Notes: generated by a model from the letters alone, not told the origin. Shown: positions 8,191 to 16,378, counted from the stretch's first letter. The stretch is DNA of 64,000 nucleotides from SCUB01 sp041918675 (GCA_041918675.1 JAYRVF010000007.1:124001-188000), one strand, 5' to 3'. Program-made: numbers and translations.

Positions 8191-8772
8191 ATGAGCACGG
8201 AACCGGGAGACCAGAGCGCCGGCTTGCCGGCCGCCAATTTAGCGCCGGCCACGCTCGGCGAACTCCTTGCCGCGGTTGCCGCCGGCGATCAGGCGGCGTT
8301 CGAGCGCATCTATGTCGCCACCCGCGCGAACCTCTTCGGCGTGGTCATTCGCATCTTGCGCCGGCAGGAACGAGCCGAGGCCGTGATGCAGGAGGCCTAT
8401 CTGAAGATTTGGCGCAGCGCCGGGCAGTACAAGCCGACGCTCGCATCGCCGCTGACCTGGATGGTGACGATCGCCCGCAACCGCGCGATCGACGAGGTGC
8501 GCCGGGCGGGCGGAACCGAAACGGACGCGGATTTCGTGGACACGGCCGAGGCGCCCGACGCCGGAGCCAGGAAGGAAATGACCGCCGAGCTCAAACGGCT
8601 GCTGGAATGCGTCGGTCAGCTCGATTCCGATCGGCAGCGCCTCGTGCTGCTGGCCTATTACAACGGCTGGAGCCGCGAGCAGCTCGCCGCGAAACTCGAT
8701 CAGCCGATCGGCACGATCAAGTCGTGGCTGCGGCGCAGCATGATCGAAATCCGGGAGTGTCTCGGCGCATGA
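8191..8772 (+). CDS. ECF-family RNA polymerase sigma factor
   Basis: This is a group IV (extracytoplasmic function) sigma factor of about 193 residues. The region 2 block (AFERIYVATRANLFGVVIRIL..., AVMQEAYLKIWRSAGQY, SPLTWMVTIARNRAIDEVRR) and region 4 helix-turn-helix (QRLVLLAYYNGWSREQLAAKL..., GTIKSWLRRSMIEIRECL) are complete. The composition resembles the SigK-like subgroup partnered by RskA-type anti-sigma factors. Its stop overlaps the next start (ATGA), so the two are translationally coupled. Start choice is uncertain: ATG 8191 gives the compact protein, and an in-frame ATG about 33 bases upstream also exists; neither has a strong ribosome-binding site. The target regulon is unknown. Confidence 0.9.
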   Translation: MSTEPGDQSAGLPAANLAPATLGELLAAVAAGDQAAFERIYVATRANLFGVVIRILRRQERAEAVMQEAYLKIWRSAGQYKPTLASPLTWMVTIARNRAIDEVRRAGGTETDADFVDTAEAPDAGARKEMTAELKRLLECVGQLDSDRQRLVLLAYYNGWSREQLAAKLDQPIGTIKSWLRRSMIEIRECLGA

Positions 8773-9830
8773 GCTACAGCGAGGAACATATCGGCCTGGC
8801 CGCCGAATACGTGCTCGGCACGCTCGACAATCTCGAACGCGTTCAGGTCGAGACCATGATGACGGTCGATGCCGGCTTTCGGGATCTGGTGCAGGGCTGG
8901 GAGGGAAAGCTCGGCGAACTCCACGGCATGGTCGGCCCGGTCGAACCGCCGGCCCATGTCTGGACGCACATCAAGTCGGTGATCAACGGCATGGAGCCGC
9001 CGCCGCGGCCGGATGTTCCTCAGCCGGAAACGCGGGTGGCCGAGAATGTCGCGCTCGACGCTCCGCCGACCGCGCCGGCCGAAACATCTCCCGAGATCCC
9101 CGCCGTGGAGACCGCCGAGGCACCCGCGCCCGACACGGTGACGCAGACGCCTCCGCCGACGTCTCCGCCGACGCCTTCGGACGAAATCGTCGTCGCCCCC
9201 ACGCCGGCGACGCGGCCCGCGCCGCGCGCCGAAAAGGCGCGACCGGTCGCGAGCGGCGAGGCCGGCACCCTGTTGCGCCGCGCGCGGCGATGGCGAAGCT
9301 TCGCCGGACTGATGGCGGTGACCGCGGCCGGCCTCGGCGCCTATCTCGTCGTCGAGGCGCGCCGGCCGGACCTGCTGCCGCAACAATTGCGGCGTCCGCC
9401 CAAGATCGAAACCGTGACGGTTGAGATTCCCGCGCCGCCGGCGGCGCCCAAGCCGGCGTCGGGCCAGTTCGTGGCGCTGTTGCAGAAGGACACGCTCTAT
9501 CCCGGCTTCATTCTCAGCTTCGATCAGCCGACGCGGACCCTGACCGTGCGGCGACTGATGGCGCCGCCCGAGGCCGGCAAGAATTACGAGCTCTGGTTGG
9601 TGTCGAGCAAGGCGCCGGCGCCGCGTTCGCTCGGCCTGATCGGCCAGACGGATTTCACCGCGCAGCCGGCGGTCGCCGAGTTCGACGTCGAAACCGTGCA
9701 GTCGGCGGTCTACCTGGTCACGGTCGAGGCCGCCGGCGGATCGACGACCGGCGCGCCCACATCCGCGCCGGTCTTCGCCGGGCGGTTGATCGAGGTCGTG
9801 CCGCCCGCTTCGTCCGGCGCGACGAAATAG
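8769..9830 (+). CDS. RskA-like transmembrane anti-sigma factor
   Basis: The 353-residue protein is the cognate anti-sigma factor of the preceding gene, overlapping it by 4 bases. The cytosolic N-terminus (EEHIGLAAEYVLGTLDNLERVQVETMMTVDAGFRDLVQGWEGKLGELH) matches the zinc-less anti-sigma-K type. It is followed by a long proline/alanine/threonine-rich linker (about residues 80-175), one transmembrane helix (FAGLMAVTAAGLGAYLVVEA) and a periplasmic domain with the RskA signature ELWLVSSKAPAPRSLGLI. The linker is unusually long for the family. It probably sequesters the sigma factor at the membrane until regulated proteolysis; the signal is unknown. Confidence 0.88.
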   Translation: MSYSEEHIGLAAEYVLGTLDNLERVQVETMMTVDAGFRDLVQGWEGKLGELHGMVGPVEPPAHVWTHIKSVINGMEPPPRPDVPQPETRVAENVALDAPPTAPAETSPEIPAVETAEAPAPDTVTQTPPPTSPPTPSDEIVVAPTPATRPAPRAEKARPVASGEAGTLLRRARRWRSFAGLMAVTAAGLGAYLVVEARRPDLLPQQLRRPPKIETVTVEIPAPPAAPKPASGQFVALLQKDTLYPGFILSFDQPTRTLTVRRLMAPPEAGKNYELWLVSSKAPAPRSLGLIGQTDFTAQPAVAEFDVETVQSAVYLVTVEAAGGSTTGAPTSAPVFAGRLIEVVPPASSGATK

Positions 9831-9872
9831 TCGCGGCGTGAAATCCGGCCGCGCCAATCTGACGGCGCGCTT

Positions 9873-9991
9873 CTTGTCGCGAAAGTAACTCGTCGCGAAG
9901 GAAACTCGTCGCGACGGAAGCCTGTCGCGAAAGAAAGACGGAAGCCTGTCGCGAAAGAAACTTGTCGCGGAAGAAATTTGCCGCGAAAGAA
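9873..9991. repeat. Degenerate tandem repeat of about 16 bp
   Basis: Roughly seven imperfect copies of a unit of the form CTTGTCGCGAAAGAAA (15-17 bp, one copy enlarged to 24) run head to tail right after the anti-sigma stop codon. All copies keep the GTCGCGAA-GAAA core. There are no unique spacers, so it is not a CRISPR. It ends where the terminator hairpin begins. Confidence 0.85.
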
Positions 9992-9992
9992 A

Positions 9993-10020
9993 AAAGCCCC
10001 CGCGTCGGGGGCTTTCGTTC
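9993..10020. terminator. Bidirectional rho-independent terminator
   Basis: A 9-bp stem AAAGCCCCC/GGGGGCTTT with loop GCGTC separates the converging sigma/anti-sigma operon and the small minus-strand gene. Tails are CGTTC on plus and TTTTCTTT on minus, so the minus direction is the stronger. Confidence 0.85.
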
Positions 10021-10120
10021 GGCGCGCGAGGCGCCCGAGGTGGTGGGGACTAAAGGGCTCTCACATCCGGACGTTCAGGGGGCATTCCGAAATCCGGGAG
10101 CTTCTTCGTTCGATTCCGTA

Positions 10121-10327
10121 TCAGCGCAGCAGCGAGGACGTGTTGCTCGTCCACACGGTCGGCCCGCCGACCTTGACCACGGGCGCGACCGCGGCCGCCG
10201 TCTGCAGGTCGTTGCCGGAAATGCGCAGGGCGGTCGCACCCACCGTCAGCATGACGGCGGCGGCCGCGCTCAAGACCACGATCTTGAGGTGCGTTGCCTT
10301 GTCGGCGCTGTAAAACGAATGGTTCAT
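10121..10327 (-). CDS. Small single-pass membrane protein conserved in Rhizobiales
   Basis: The 68-residue product starts MNHSFYSADKATHLKIVV and has one transmembrane helix (IVVLSAAAAVMLTVGATALRI, about residues 16-36) and a short outside tail. I recognise this layout (M-N-x-S-x-Y-x-A-D-x-x-T-H-L-K) as a small conserved protein of Bradyrhizobium relatives with no assigned function. A strong GGAGG ribosome-binding site 5-6 bases before the ATG at 10327 decides the start over upstream in-frame ATGs. A terminator follows. Function is unknown. Confidence 0.8.
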   Translation of the reverse strand: MNHSFYSADKATHLKIVVLSAAAAVMLTVGATALRISGNDLQTAAAVAPVVKVGGPTVWTSNTSSLLR

Positions 10328-10393
10328 CTGTGCCTCCCGCCGCTTCTTCACCGCCTTTTGTCGTTTGACGTTTGACGACGCCGGCGGGTTCAC

Positions 10394-10620
10394 GGTCGTT
10401 CACCGTAGTTGGGGCAAGCCTAGCGGATTCGAAAGTGTTGGATAGTGGGGCTCACAGACGCGTGAGAGGAAGTGATCCGTCGCGATTGGTTTGGCGGCGC
10501 GAACGCCGGCGTGGTTAACCGGCCGCGCGCGTCGGCGGCGGTCCTCGCGCATGGTGTCGCGGCGCGCGCGTCGTAATCGCGATATCGGAATCCCGCCGGG
10601 ATGGTCGCTGGCGCGTCGCG
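10394..10620. other. Intergenic region downstream of ubiV
   Basis: This stretch of about 230 bases upstream of the small membrane protein presumably contains that gene's promoter. I see no terminator hairpin for the ubi operon and no gene. Confidence 0.35.
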
Positions 10621-11550
10621 CTAGCGGGCCGGGGCGGTGAGCGTGTAGCCGGGCCTGGCGTGGAAGAAGCCGTTGGAATAGGGCGCGGCGATGCCCAGCC
10701 CATCGAGGCGGGCGACCGCTTCCTCGACATCGATCGTCGCGTCGAGCACGGCCTGGAAGGCGCCGGCGACCTTCACCATGTCGCTGCTGTGCGGCGACAG
10801 GCGCAGGAACGAAACGCCCATGTCGCGGAGCGCGCCGGCTTCCCGGATCAGGTTGAGATAGTCGTGGGACATCGTCTGGATGCCGTTGACGACGAGGAAC
10901 CGGCGGTCCTCGAGCGTGGCGAGTTCCAACCCGTCCGCGTCGTTCTCGCATACGAATTGGCAGGTGTCCTTGGTGCGGCCATGCGCGCGGGCGTGATAGC
11001 ACCGCGCCGATAGCGCGAGCGGCATGCGCCCGAATACCTGCGCTTCGATCGACACGTCGATATCGGCGGCGACGCGGCAGAGCGCGCGGATGCCGGCTTC
11101 GGGCATTTCCGCCGGCACGCAGACGCCGCGCGCGCCCTTGCCGGCGAGGAAACGCAGGCTCTCCTCGTTATAGACGTTGAGCAGGGGGCCGATGCGATGC
11201 GGCCGGCCGCGCAAATGGTTGAGCGCGGAGGCGTCGTTGGCCTCGATCATGGCGTCGGTCATGGCGCAGACGCTGGCGACGAGCTTGCGGTCGAGCGGCA
11301 GCACCGTTTCGCCGAGCGAGGAAAAGACCACGGTCTTGCCGGCGCCGGCGAGGCGCGCGGCCACGTCGGCGAGATAGGGCTCGTAAAGCGGCGCGCGTTT
11401 CGAGCATATCGTCTCGCCGAGATAGACCATCGCGACCGGCATCTCGTCGGCGACGCGGTAGTAGAAATCGCGCCACTCCTCCGGTTTCCAGTTGAAAAGA
11501 ACCGGGCCGAGCGTCAGCGCCGTGCGCGGCGAGGCGGCGACCGCGTTCAT
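10621..11550 (-). CDS. ubiV: Ubiquinone anaerobic biosynthesis protein UbiV (U32 family)
   Basis: UbiV forms a complex with UbiU that hydroxylates the ubiquinone ring without O2, using prephenate as oxygen donor in known systems. The 309-residue product has the U32 peptidase-like fold: LGPVLFNWKPEEWRDFYYRVADE at the N-terminus and a cysteine-rich region (CVPAEMPEAGIRALC; RCYHARAHGRTKDTCQFVCEND) that supplies the 4Fe-4S ligands. A GGAGG-type ribosome-binding site precedes the ATG at 11550, and only 2 bases separate it from ubiU. It is the third gene of a ubiT-ubiU-ubiV operon. The presence of all three implies quinone synthesis under microoxic or anoxic conditions. Confidence 0.94.
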   Translation of the reverse strand: MNAVAASPRTALTLGPVLFNWKPEEWRDFYYRVADEMPVAMVYLGETICSKRAPLYEPYLADVAARLAGAGKTVVFSSLGETVLPLDRKLVASVCAMTDAMIEANDASALNHLRGRPHRIGPLLNVYNEESLRFLAGKGARGVCVPAEMPEAGIRALCRVAADIDVSIEAQVFGRMPLALSARCYHARAHGRTKDTCQFVCENDADGLELATLEDRRFLVVNGIQTMSHDYLNLIREAGALRDMGVSFLRLSPHSSDMVKVAGAFQAVLDATIDVEEAVARLDGLGIAAPYSNGFFHARPGYTLTAPAR

Positions 11551-11552
11551 GC

Positions 11553-12563
11553 TCACCTCCACGTCTTGCCGGCGAAGGCGCCCTGGCTTTCCTTCTGGCC
11601 CTCGCTCAGCGCCAGCAGGTTGCCGAGCGCGAAATCGCGGCCGGCCATGATGTCGTCGACCGCGCGGCGGAATTCGCCGACGACCGAGCGCACATAGGCG
11701 CGGCTGCGCTGCCGACCCTCGATCTTCAGCGCCGTCACGCCCGCGCGCATCAGGTCGGGCAGCAGCGACGACAGGTTGAGCGTCAGCGGCTCCTCGAAGG
11801 CGTAATAGGGATCGTGCCGGCCGGCGCAGGTGTAGCGGCCCTTGCACACGGTCGGATAGCCCGCGCCTTCGCCCGGGCCGAAGCGGTCGATGACGAAGCC
11901 GCCGAGCCGCGTCGTCAGCGTGCCGGTCGCGTCCTCGTCATAGCGCACGTCGGCGGCCGGCGAGCAGACCCCGTCCATGTTGGTGGAAACGCCGGTGAAG
12001 TAGTTCGACAGGCTGCAGCGGCCTTCCGCCATCATGCCGATATTGCCGAACACGAAGGCCTCGATCTCGCACGGAATCTGGCGATGGACGTCGGCGATCT
12101 CGGCGACGGTGAGGATGCGCGGCAGCACGACGCGCTTGACGCCGAACTCCTCGCAATAATAGCGGATCGCCTCCGGCGAGGAGGCTCCGGCCTGCACCGA
12201 CAGATGTAGCCGCAGGCCGGGATGGTTGCGGGCGGCGTAGGCGGCGACCCCGATATCGGCGACGATGATCGCCGAGACGCCGAGCGCGGCGCCGGCGTCG
12301 ACCGCCTCGCGCCATAGTTCGAAACGGCCGGCGGTCGGAAAGGTGTTGATCGCGAGCAGGAGCTTGGCGCCGCGCGCGCGCGCATAGGCGACCGACTCGC
12401 GCAACTCGTTGAGCGAGAAATTCAGGCCGGGAAAATTCCGGGCGTTGGTCGCGTTCTGAAATCCGCAATAGACCGCGTCGGCGCCGGCCTCGATCGCGGC
12501 GCGCAGCGCGGCCGGCGTTCCCGCCGGGCACACCAGTTCAGGCCGGGTGAGAGTCGTCGTCAT
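11553..12563 (-). CDS. ubiU: Ubiquinone anaerobic biosynthesis protein UbiU (U32 family)
   Basis: This 336-residue U32-family protein is the partner of UbiV in oxygen-independent ubiquinone hydroxylation. It starts with ELVCPAGTPAALRAAIEAGADAVYCGF, the hallmark beginning of the family. It has the four expected iron-sulfur ligands in GRCSLSNYF, DGVCSP, TVCKGRYTC, and the KIEGRQRSRAYV signature near the C-terminus. Its start overlaps the ubiT stop by 4 bases, so translation is coupled. Length and motifs are complete. Confidence 0.95.
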   Translation of the reverse strand: MTTTLTRPELVCPAGTPAALRAAIEAGADAVYCGFQNATNARNFPGLNFSLNELRESVAYARARGAKLLLAINTFPTAGRFELWREAVDAGAALGVSAIIVADIGVAAYAARNHPGLRLHLSVQAGASSPEAIRYYCEEFGVKRVVLPRILTVAEIADVHRQIPCEIEAFVFGNIGMMAEGRCSLSNYFTGVSTNMDGVCSPAADVRYDEDATGTLTTRLGGFVIDRFGPGEGAGYPTVCKGRYTCAGRHDPYYAFEEPLTLNLSSLLPDLMRAGVTALKIEGRQRSRAYVRSVVGEFRRAVDDIMAGRDFALGNLLALSEGQKESQGAFAGKTWR

Positions 12564-13093
12564 CGCGCTTTCCTTCGGCTGAGCGCGCGCAACGCCCCGA
12601 CCGCGAGCTCGGCGGGCTTGGCGAACAGCCCGAACGCGCCGGCGAGATCGTCGACGATGCTGCCGTCGAGATCGTCGAGCGCGTTGCGCAGCGCCACCGC
12701 CGCTTCGATGTCGCCGGTGATCTTCAGGTCGCGGGAAAAGAACAGGGCGTCGCCGTCGAGCGCGCCGTCGATCATCGCGAACAGATCGATGAAGGTGCCG
12801 GCGATCGCCGCGTCATGCGCCGGCGTCTCGCCGCGACGGAACGCCGTCAGCGTCGGCGCCTTGGGGTTGGGGCGCAGCGCGAGCGCGAAGGGCAGGTCGA
12901 CCGCGTCGATGACGAAGCACTTGCCGGAATGCGGCCCCAGCCGCTCGAACAGCTCGGGGCGCCCGCGCGCGATGCGATTGCCGATCGCGCCGAGGATCGG
13001 CTGGATGATGAAGAGTGGAACCGGAACGAATCGCAGAAACGGAATCGCGTCCGCTTTCGCGCTCGTCGTAGCGTTGAAGGATTGCACCGCCAT
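12560..13093 (-). CDS. ubiT: Ubiquinone anaerobic biosynthesis accessory factor UbiT
   Basis: UbiT is an SCP2-domain lipid-binding protein that provides hydrophobic quinone precursors to the O2-independent pathway. The 177-residue product has the SCP2 core (GKCFVIDAVDLPFALALRP..., MIDGALDGDALFFSRDLKITGDIEAAVALRNALDD) and an N-terminal amphipathic segment (FIIQPILGAIGNRIARGRPELFERLG). It is the first gene of the ubiT-U-V operon, starting 115 bases after the flhA stop. That short gap must hold any oxygen-responsive promoter, but I see no convincing FNR box in it. Confidence 0.92.
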   Translation of the reverse strand: MAVQSFNATTSAKADAIPFLRFVPVPLFIIQPILGAIGNRIARGRPELFERLGPHSGKCFVIDAVDLPFALALRPNPKAPTLTAFRRGETPAHDAAIAGTFIDLFAMIDGALDGDALFFSRDLKITGDIEAAVALRNALDDLDGSIVDDLAGAFGLFAKPAELAVGALRALSRRKAR

Positions 13094-13208
13094 GCCGGCT
13101 ATCTATGGCCGCCCCGCGCGACGAGGCAAGCGCTAACTTGCGCGCCGCGCGCGGCACGCGACATGACATATGACAAGCCGATCCTTGTTGGAACGCGAAC
13201 GCCTCGCG

Positions 13209-15329
13209 TCACACGCTGCCGACGGTTTTCAGTCGCGCGCGCGGATGGATCTCGGCCTGGCTGAGGACGGTGGTCTGGGCGCGGAAGCGTTCCACGATCG
13301 ACCGCACGAACGGGCGGATCGACGCCGACGTCACCAGCACCGGCGCCTCGCCCTCGCGCGCGGCATGCTCGAAGCGCTCGCGCACCAGCGTAATGAATTC
13401 CGACAGGCGGGACGGTTGCATGGCGAGCGCGCGCTCGTCGCCCTGGCCGATGATCGATTCGGCGAAGGCCTGCTCCCATTTGGCCGACAGCGCGATCAGC
13501 GGCACGTAGCCGCCGGGCGCGGCGTTCTGGGCGCATAATTGCCGCGCCAGCCGCGCGCGCACATGCTCGGCGAGCGTCGCCGGATTGCGCGTGAACGGCA
13601 GCGCGTCGGCGATGCCCTCGAGAATGGTCGACAGATCGCGGATCGACACCCGCTCGGCGAGGAGGAGCTGCAGCACGCGCTGGATGCCCGATATGGTGAT
13701 CTGCGAAGGCACCATGTCCTTGACGAGTTCGGCCTGCTCCTTCGGCAGTTCCTTGATGAGCTTCTGCACCTCGCCATAGGAGAGCAGGTCGGCCATGTTG
13801 GCCTTGAGCAGCTCGGTCAGATGCGTCGACAGGACGGTCGCCGCGTCGACGACGGTGTAGCCCTTGAGCGAGGCTTCCTCCCGCATCGAGGCGTCGACCC
13901 ATGTCGCCGGCAGGCCGAAGGTCGGCTCGGTGGTGTGCACGCCCGGCAATTGCACCTGTCCGCCCGACGGGTCCATGACCATGTACTGGTTCGGCCAGAT
14001 GCGGCCCTGGCCGGCCTCGACCTCCTTGATCTTGATGAGATAGGTGTTGGCCTCGAACTGCACGTTGTCGAGGATGCGCACGGCGGGCATGACGAAGCCC
14101 ATCTCGATCGCGAGCGAGCGGCGCAGCGCCTTGATCTGCTCGGTGAGGCGGTCGGAGCCGTCGGGCGCGTTGACCAGCGGCAGCAGCGCGTAGCCGAGCT
14201 CGATCTTGAGATCGTCGATCTTGAGCGCGTTGGCGATCGGCTCCTCGGCCGCGACCGCGGGGGCCGGCGCGGCGCTGGCGTGGGCTTCCTCGATCTTGGC
14301 GACGCGGTTGCGCCTTTCCGACGTCCAGGCGAGCGCGCCGGCGCCGCCCGCCAGGATGAGGAACGGCAGCATCGGGATGCCCGGAAGCAGCGCCATCACG
14401 CCCATGACCGCGGCCGACATGCCGAGCGCGCGCGGATAGCCGGAAAGCTGTTTCATCAGCGCCTTGTCGGCGGCGCCCGACACGCCCGCCTTGGAGACGA
14501 GCAGGCCCGCGGCCGTCGACACGATGAGCGCGGGAATTTGCGTGACCAGGCCGTCGCCGACGGTGAGCAGGGTGTAGGAGCGTGCCGCCTCGGCGAAGCC
14601 GATGCCTTGTTGGGCGATGCCGATGATCATGCCGCCGATGATGTTGATGAACACCACCAAGAGGCCGGCGATGGCGTCGCCGCGCACGAATTTCGAGGCG
14701 CCGTCCATCGCGCCGAAGAAGCCGCTTTCGTCCTCCAGCGCCTTGCGCCGCTCGCGCGCTGTCTTCTCGTCGATCAGGCCGGCGGAAAGATCGGCGTCGA
14801 TCGCCATCTGCTTGCCCGGCATGGCGTCGAGGTTGAAGCGGGCGGCGACCTCGGCGATGCGGCCGGAGCCCTTGGTGATGACGATGAAGTTCACGATCAC
14901 CAGGATGGTGAAGACGATGATGCCGATGACGAAATTGCCGGCCATCACGAAATTGCCGAACGCCTGGATGACGTGGCCGGCCGCGTGGGTGCCCTCGTGC
15001 CCGTGCGCGAGAATGAGCCGCGTCGAGGCGAGGTTGAGCGCCAGGCGCAGCATGGTCGAGATCAGCAGCACGGTGGGGAAGGCGGAGAATTCCAGCGGCG
15101 TGTGAATGAACAGCGACGTCATCAGGATCAGGACCGAAAAGATGATCGAGATGGCCAGGAACACGTCGAGGATGGCCGCCGGCAGCGGCAGGATCAGCAC
15201 CACCAGGATGATCAGCACGCCGACGGCGAGCATGATGTCGCCGCGCCAGAGCATCGCGCCGATGTCGGCGAAGCTCGGCAGTGACATGCCCGCTCCCGCC
15301 GCGCCTTGGCCCGCCGTTACGTCCACCAT
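13209..15329 (-). CDS. flhA: Flagellar biosynthesis protein FlhA
   Basis: FlhA is the large export-gate membrane protein of the flagellar type III secretion apparatus. The 706-residue product has eight N-terminal membrane helices (DIMLAVGVLIILVVLILPLP... onward) and the FHIPEP-type region TVLLISTMLRLALNLASTRLIL and GSGRIAEVAARFNLDAMPGKQMAIDADL. Its cytoplasmic domain binds export chaperones (YTVVDAATVLSTHLTELLKANMADLL, LQLLLAERVSIRDLSTILEGIAD). The ATG at 15329 is chosen because of a GAGG site and because upstream in-frame residues do not look like the family. Its upstream region has a CtrA-like box and a long palindrome, as in fliF. Confidence 0.97.
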   Translation of the reverse strand: MVDVTAGQGAAGAGMSLPSFADIGAMLWRGDIMLAVGVLIILVVLILPLPAAILDVFLAISIIFSVLILMTSLFIHTPLEFSAFPTVLLISTMLRLALNLASTRLILAHGHEGTHAAGHVIQAFGNFVMAGNFVIGIIVFTILVIVNFIVITKGSGRIAEVAARFNLDAMPGKQMAIDADLSAGLIDEKTARERRKALEDESGFFGAMDGASKFVRGDAIAGLLVVFINIIGGMIIGIAQQGIGFAEAARSYTLLTVGDGLVTQIPALIVSTAAGLLVSKAGVSGAADKALMKQLSGYPRALGMSAAVMGVMALLPGIPMLPFLILAGGAGALAWTSERRNRVAKIEEAHASAAPAPAVAAEEPIANALKIDDLKIELGYALLPLVNAPDGSDRLTEQIKALRRSLAIEMGFVMPAVRILDNVQFEANTYLIKIKEVEAGQGRIWPNQYMVMDPSGGQVQLPGVHTTEPTFGLPATWVDASMREEASLKGYTVVDAATVLSTHLTELLKANMADLLSYGEVQKLIKELPKEQAELVKDMVPSQITISGIQRVLQLLLAERVSIRDLSTILEGIADALPFTRNPATLAEHVRARLARQLCAQNAAPGGYVPLIALSAKWEQAFAESIIGQGDERALAMQPSRLSEFITLVRERFEHAAREGEAPVLVTSASIRPFVRSIVERFRAQTTVLSQAEIHPRARLKTVGSV

Positions 15330-15468
15330 GGTCGCCGCCTCGTTACGCGAATGCCGATCGCGCGCGCCGAATGTCTGCGCCGCGGCCTGGGGGCCGCCGT
15401 GCCGGAAATGCGGTACCGCGCTGGCTTCCACGGGCCCTCCCGCTTGGCGTGACGACGAATTGCCGCTT

Positions 15469-15511
15469 CACCCGGCAGAATTTGCCGGGTGCATGGTTAG
15501 CAAACGGTTAA
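15469..15511 (-). promoter_or_regulatory. flhA control region: CtrA-like box plus 9-bp palindrome
   Basis: On the minus strand, TTAA-N7-CTAA (15497-15511) is followed after 6 bases from its AACCAT flank by a perfect inverted repeat CACCCGGCA-N5-TGCCGGGTG (15469-15491). The same arrangement with identical spacing precedes fliF. The first element fits CtrA; the palindrome may be an FlbD operator. Confidence 0.6.
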
Positions 15512-15614
15512 TGGAGAGGGGTTCCGGGACGATTGCGTGGATGGGCGGGGGCGTCGGCCACCGGGGAGGGACGGATTGCGCCCATTTCCCCCGCCTTCTG
15601 CGCCAGACCCGGCG

Positions 15615-16277
15615 CTACGGCGCCGCCTGCGCCCCCTGCGCCGCGGCGTCGCGGATCGCCTTGGCGAGCACGTCGGCCGGCTGCGCGCCGAATATGACCT
15701 CCACGCCGCCAATAATGAAGGTAGGCACGCCGTCGATGCCGGTGTCGGCCGCCTCCTTGGCCTGGGCGATGATCAGGTCGACGTCGGCCGTGGTGGCAAG
15801 CTTGCCCCTTGTGTCGGCGGCGTCGAGCCCGACCGTGGCGGCGGCCTCCACCAGGATGTCCGCGTCGCTCAAATCCGCGCCGTCGGTGAAATAGAGCTTC
15901 ATCAGCAGCTCCTTCATCTCCGACGCCTTGTCCTCCATCTCGGCCCAGTGAATGAGCCGGTGGCAGTCGATCGTATTGGGCTGGCGCCGCAGCAGATCGA
16001 AACGATAGACCAACCCCTCCCGCGCCGCGGCCGCCGCGACGTTCTCGGCCACGCGATTATAGCGCGCCACCGAACCGAATTTCATCGTCAGAAAGGCCTC
16101 GCGCGTCATGCCCTCGCGCGGAACCCACGGATTGAGAAAGAACGGACGCCAGCGCAGCGCGACCTGCGTCTCCGGGACGAGACGCAGCGCGCTCTCCAGC
16201 CGGCGCTTGCCGACGAAGCACCACGGGCAGACGACATCGGAAAAGATATCGATCCACATGGGGTGCGGCTCTGTCAT
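15615..16277 (-). CDS. DsbA/FrnE-family dithiol oxidoreductase
   Basis: The 220-residue protein is a thioredoxin-fold oxidoreductase of the FrnE/2-hydroxychromene-2-carboxylate-isomerase branch. It has the active site CPWC near residue 18 (DIFSDVVCPWCFVGKRRLE), a helical insertion and the cis-proline motif GIDGVPTFIIGG near the C-terminus. No signal peptide is present, so it should act in the cytosol, as FrnE does in redox stress. The ATG at 16277 (MTEPHPMWIDIFSD) fits the family start. It is monocistronic, next to the flhA promoter region but not flagellar. The substrate is unknown. Confidence 0.88.
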   Translation of the reverse strand: MTEPHPMWIDIFSDVVCPWCFVGKRRLESALRLVPETQVALRWRPFFLNPWVPREGMTREAFLTMKFGSVARYNRVAENVAAAAAREGLVYRFDLLRRQPNTIDCHRLIHWAEMEDKASEMKELLMKLYFTDGADLSDADILVEAAATVGLDAADTRGKLATTADVDLIIAQAKEAADTGIDGVPTFIIGGVEVIFGAQPADVLAKAIRDAAAQGAQAAP

Positions 16278-16336
16278 GGACGCGATCTCTCCGGGCGACC
16301 ACAAGTCAGCGACAGAATTCAGGCGTTCATAGCCCG

Positions 16337-16378
16337 ACGTTCGAAGCCAAGCGTTCGAAGCCAAGCGTTCGAAATCAG
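16337..16378. repeat. 14-bp tandem repeat, three copies
   Basis: Three copies of GCGTTCGAAGCCAA (first and last imperfect) lie head to tail just upstream of the DsbA-like gene, at 16337-16350, 16351-16364 and 16365-16378. Confidence 0.85.

Noticed and set aside
9873..9991. Possible CRISPR array
   Set aside because: Units are 15-17 bp, degenerate and directly adjacent with no unique spacers, and no cas genes are present.
13094..13208. FNR or PpsR box upstream of ubiT
   Set aside because: TGACATATGACA-like sequence is present, but neither TTGAT-N4-ATCAA nor TGT-N12-ACA is matched.
13539..15284. Long plus-strand open frame (581 codons) opposite flhA
   Set aside because: It is antisense to a complete, motif-rich flhA, has a composition dominated by R, D, E, H and G typical of GC-rich shadow frames, and shows no family motif.
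15469..15491. Sigma-54 promoter at the flhA palindrome
   Set aside because: The GG and GC dinucleotides do not have the required 10-base spacing; the CtrA-like box next to it fits better.
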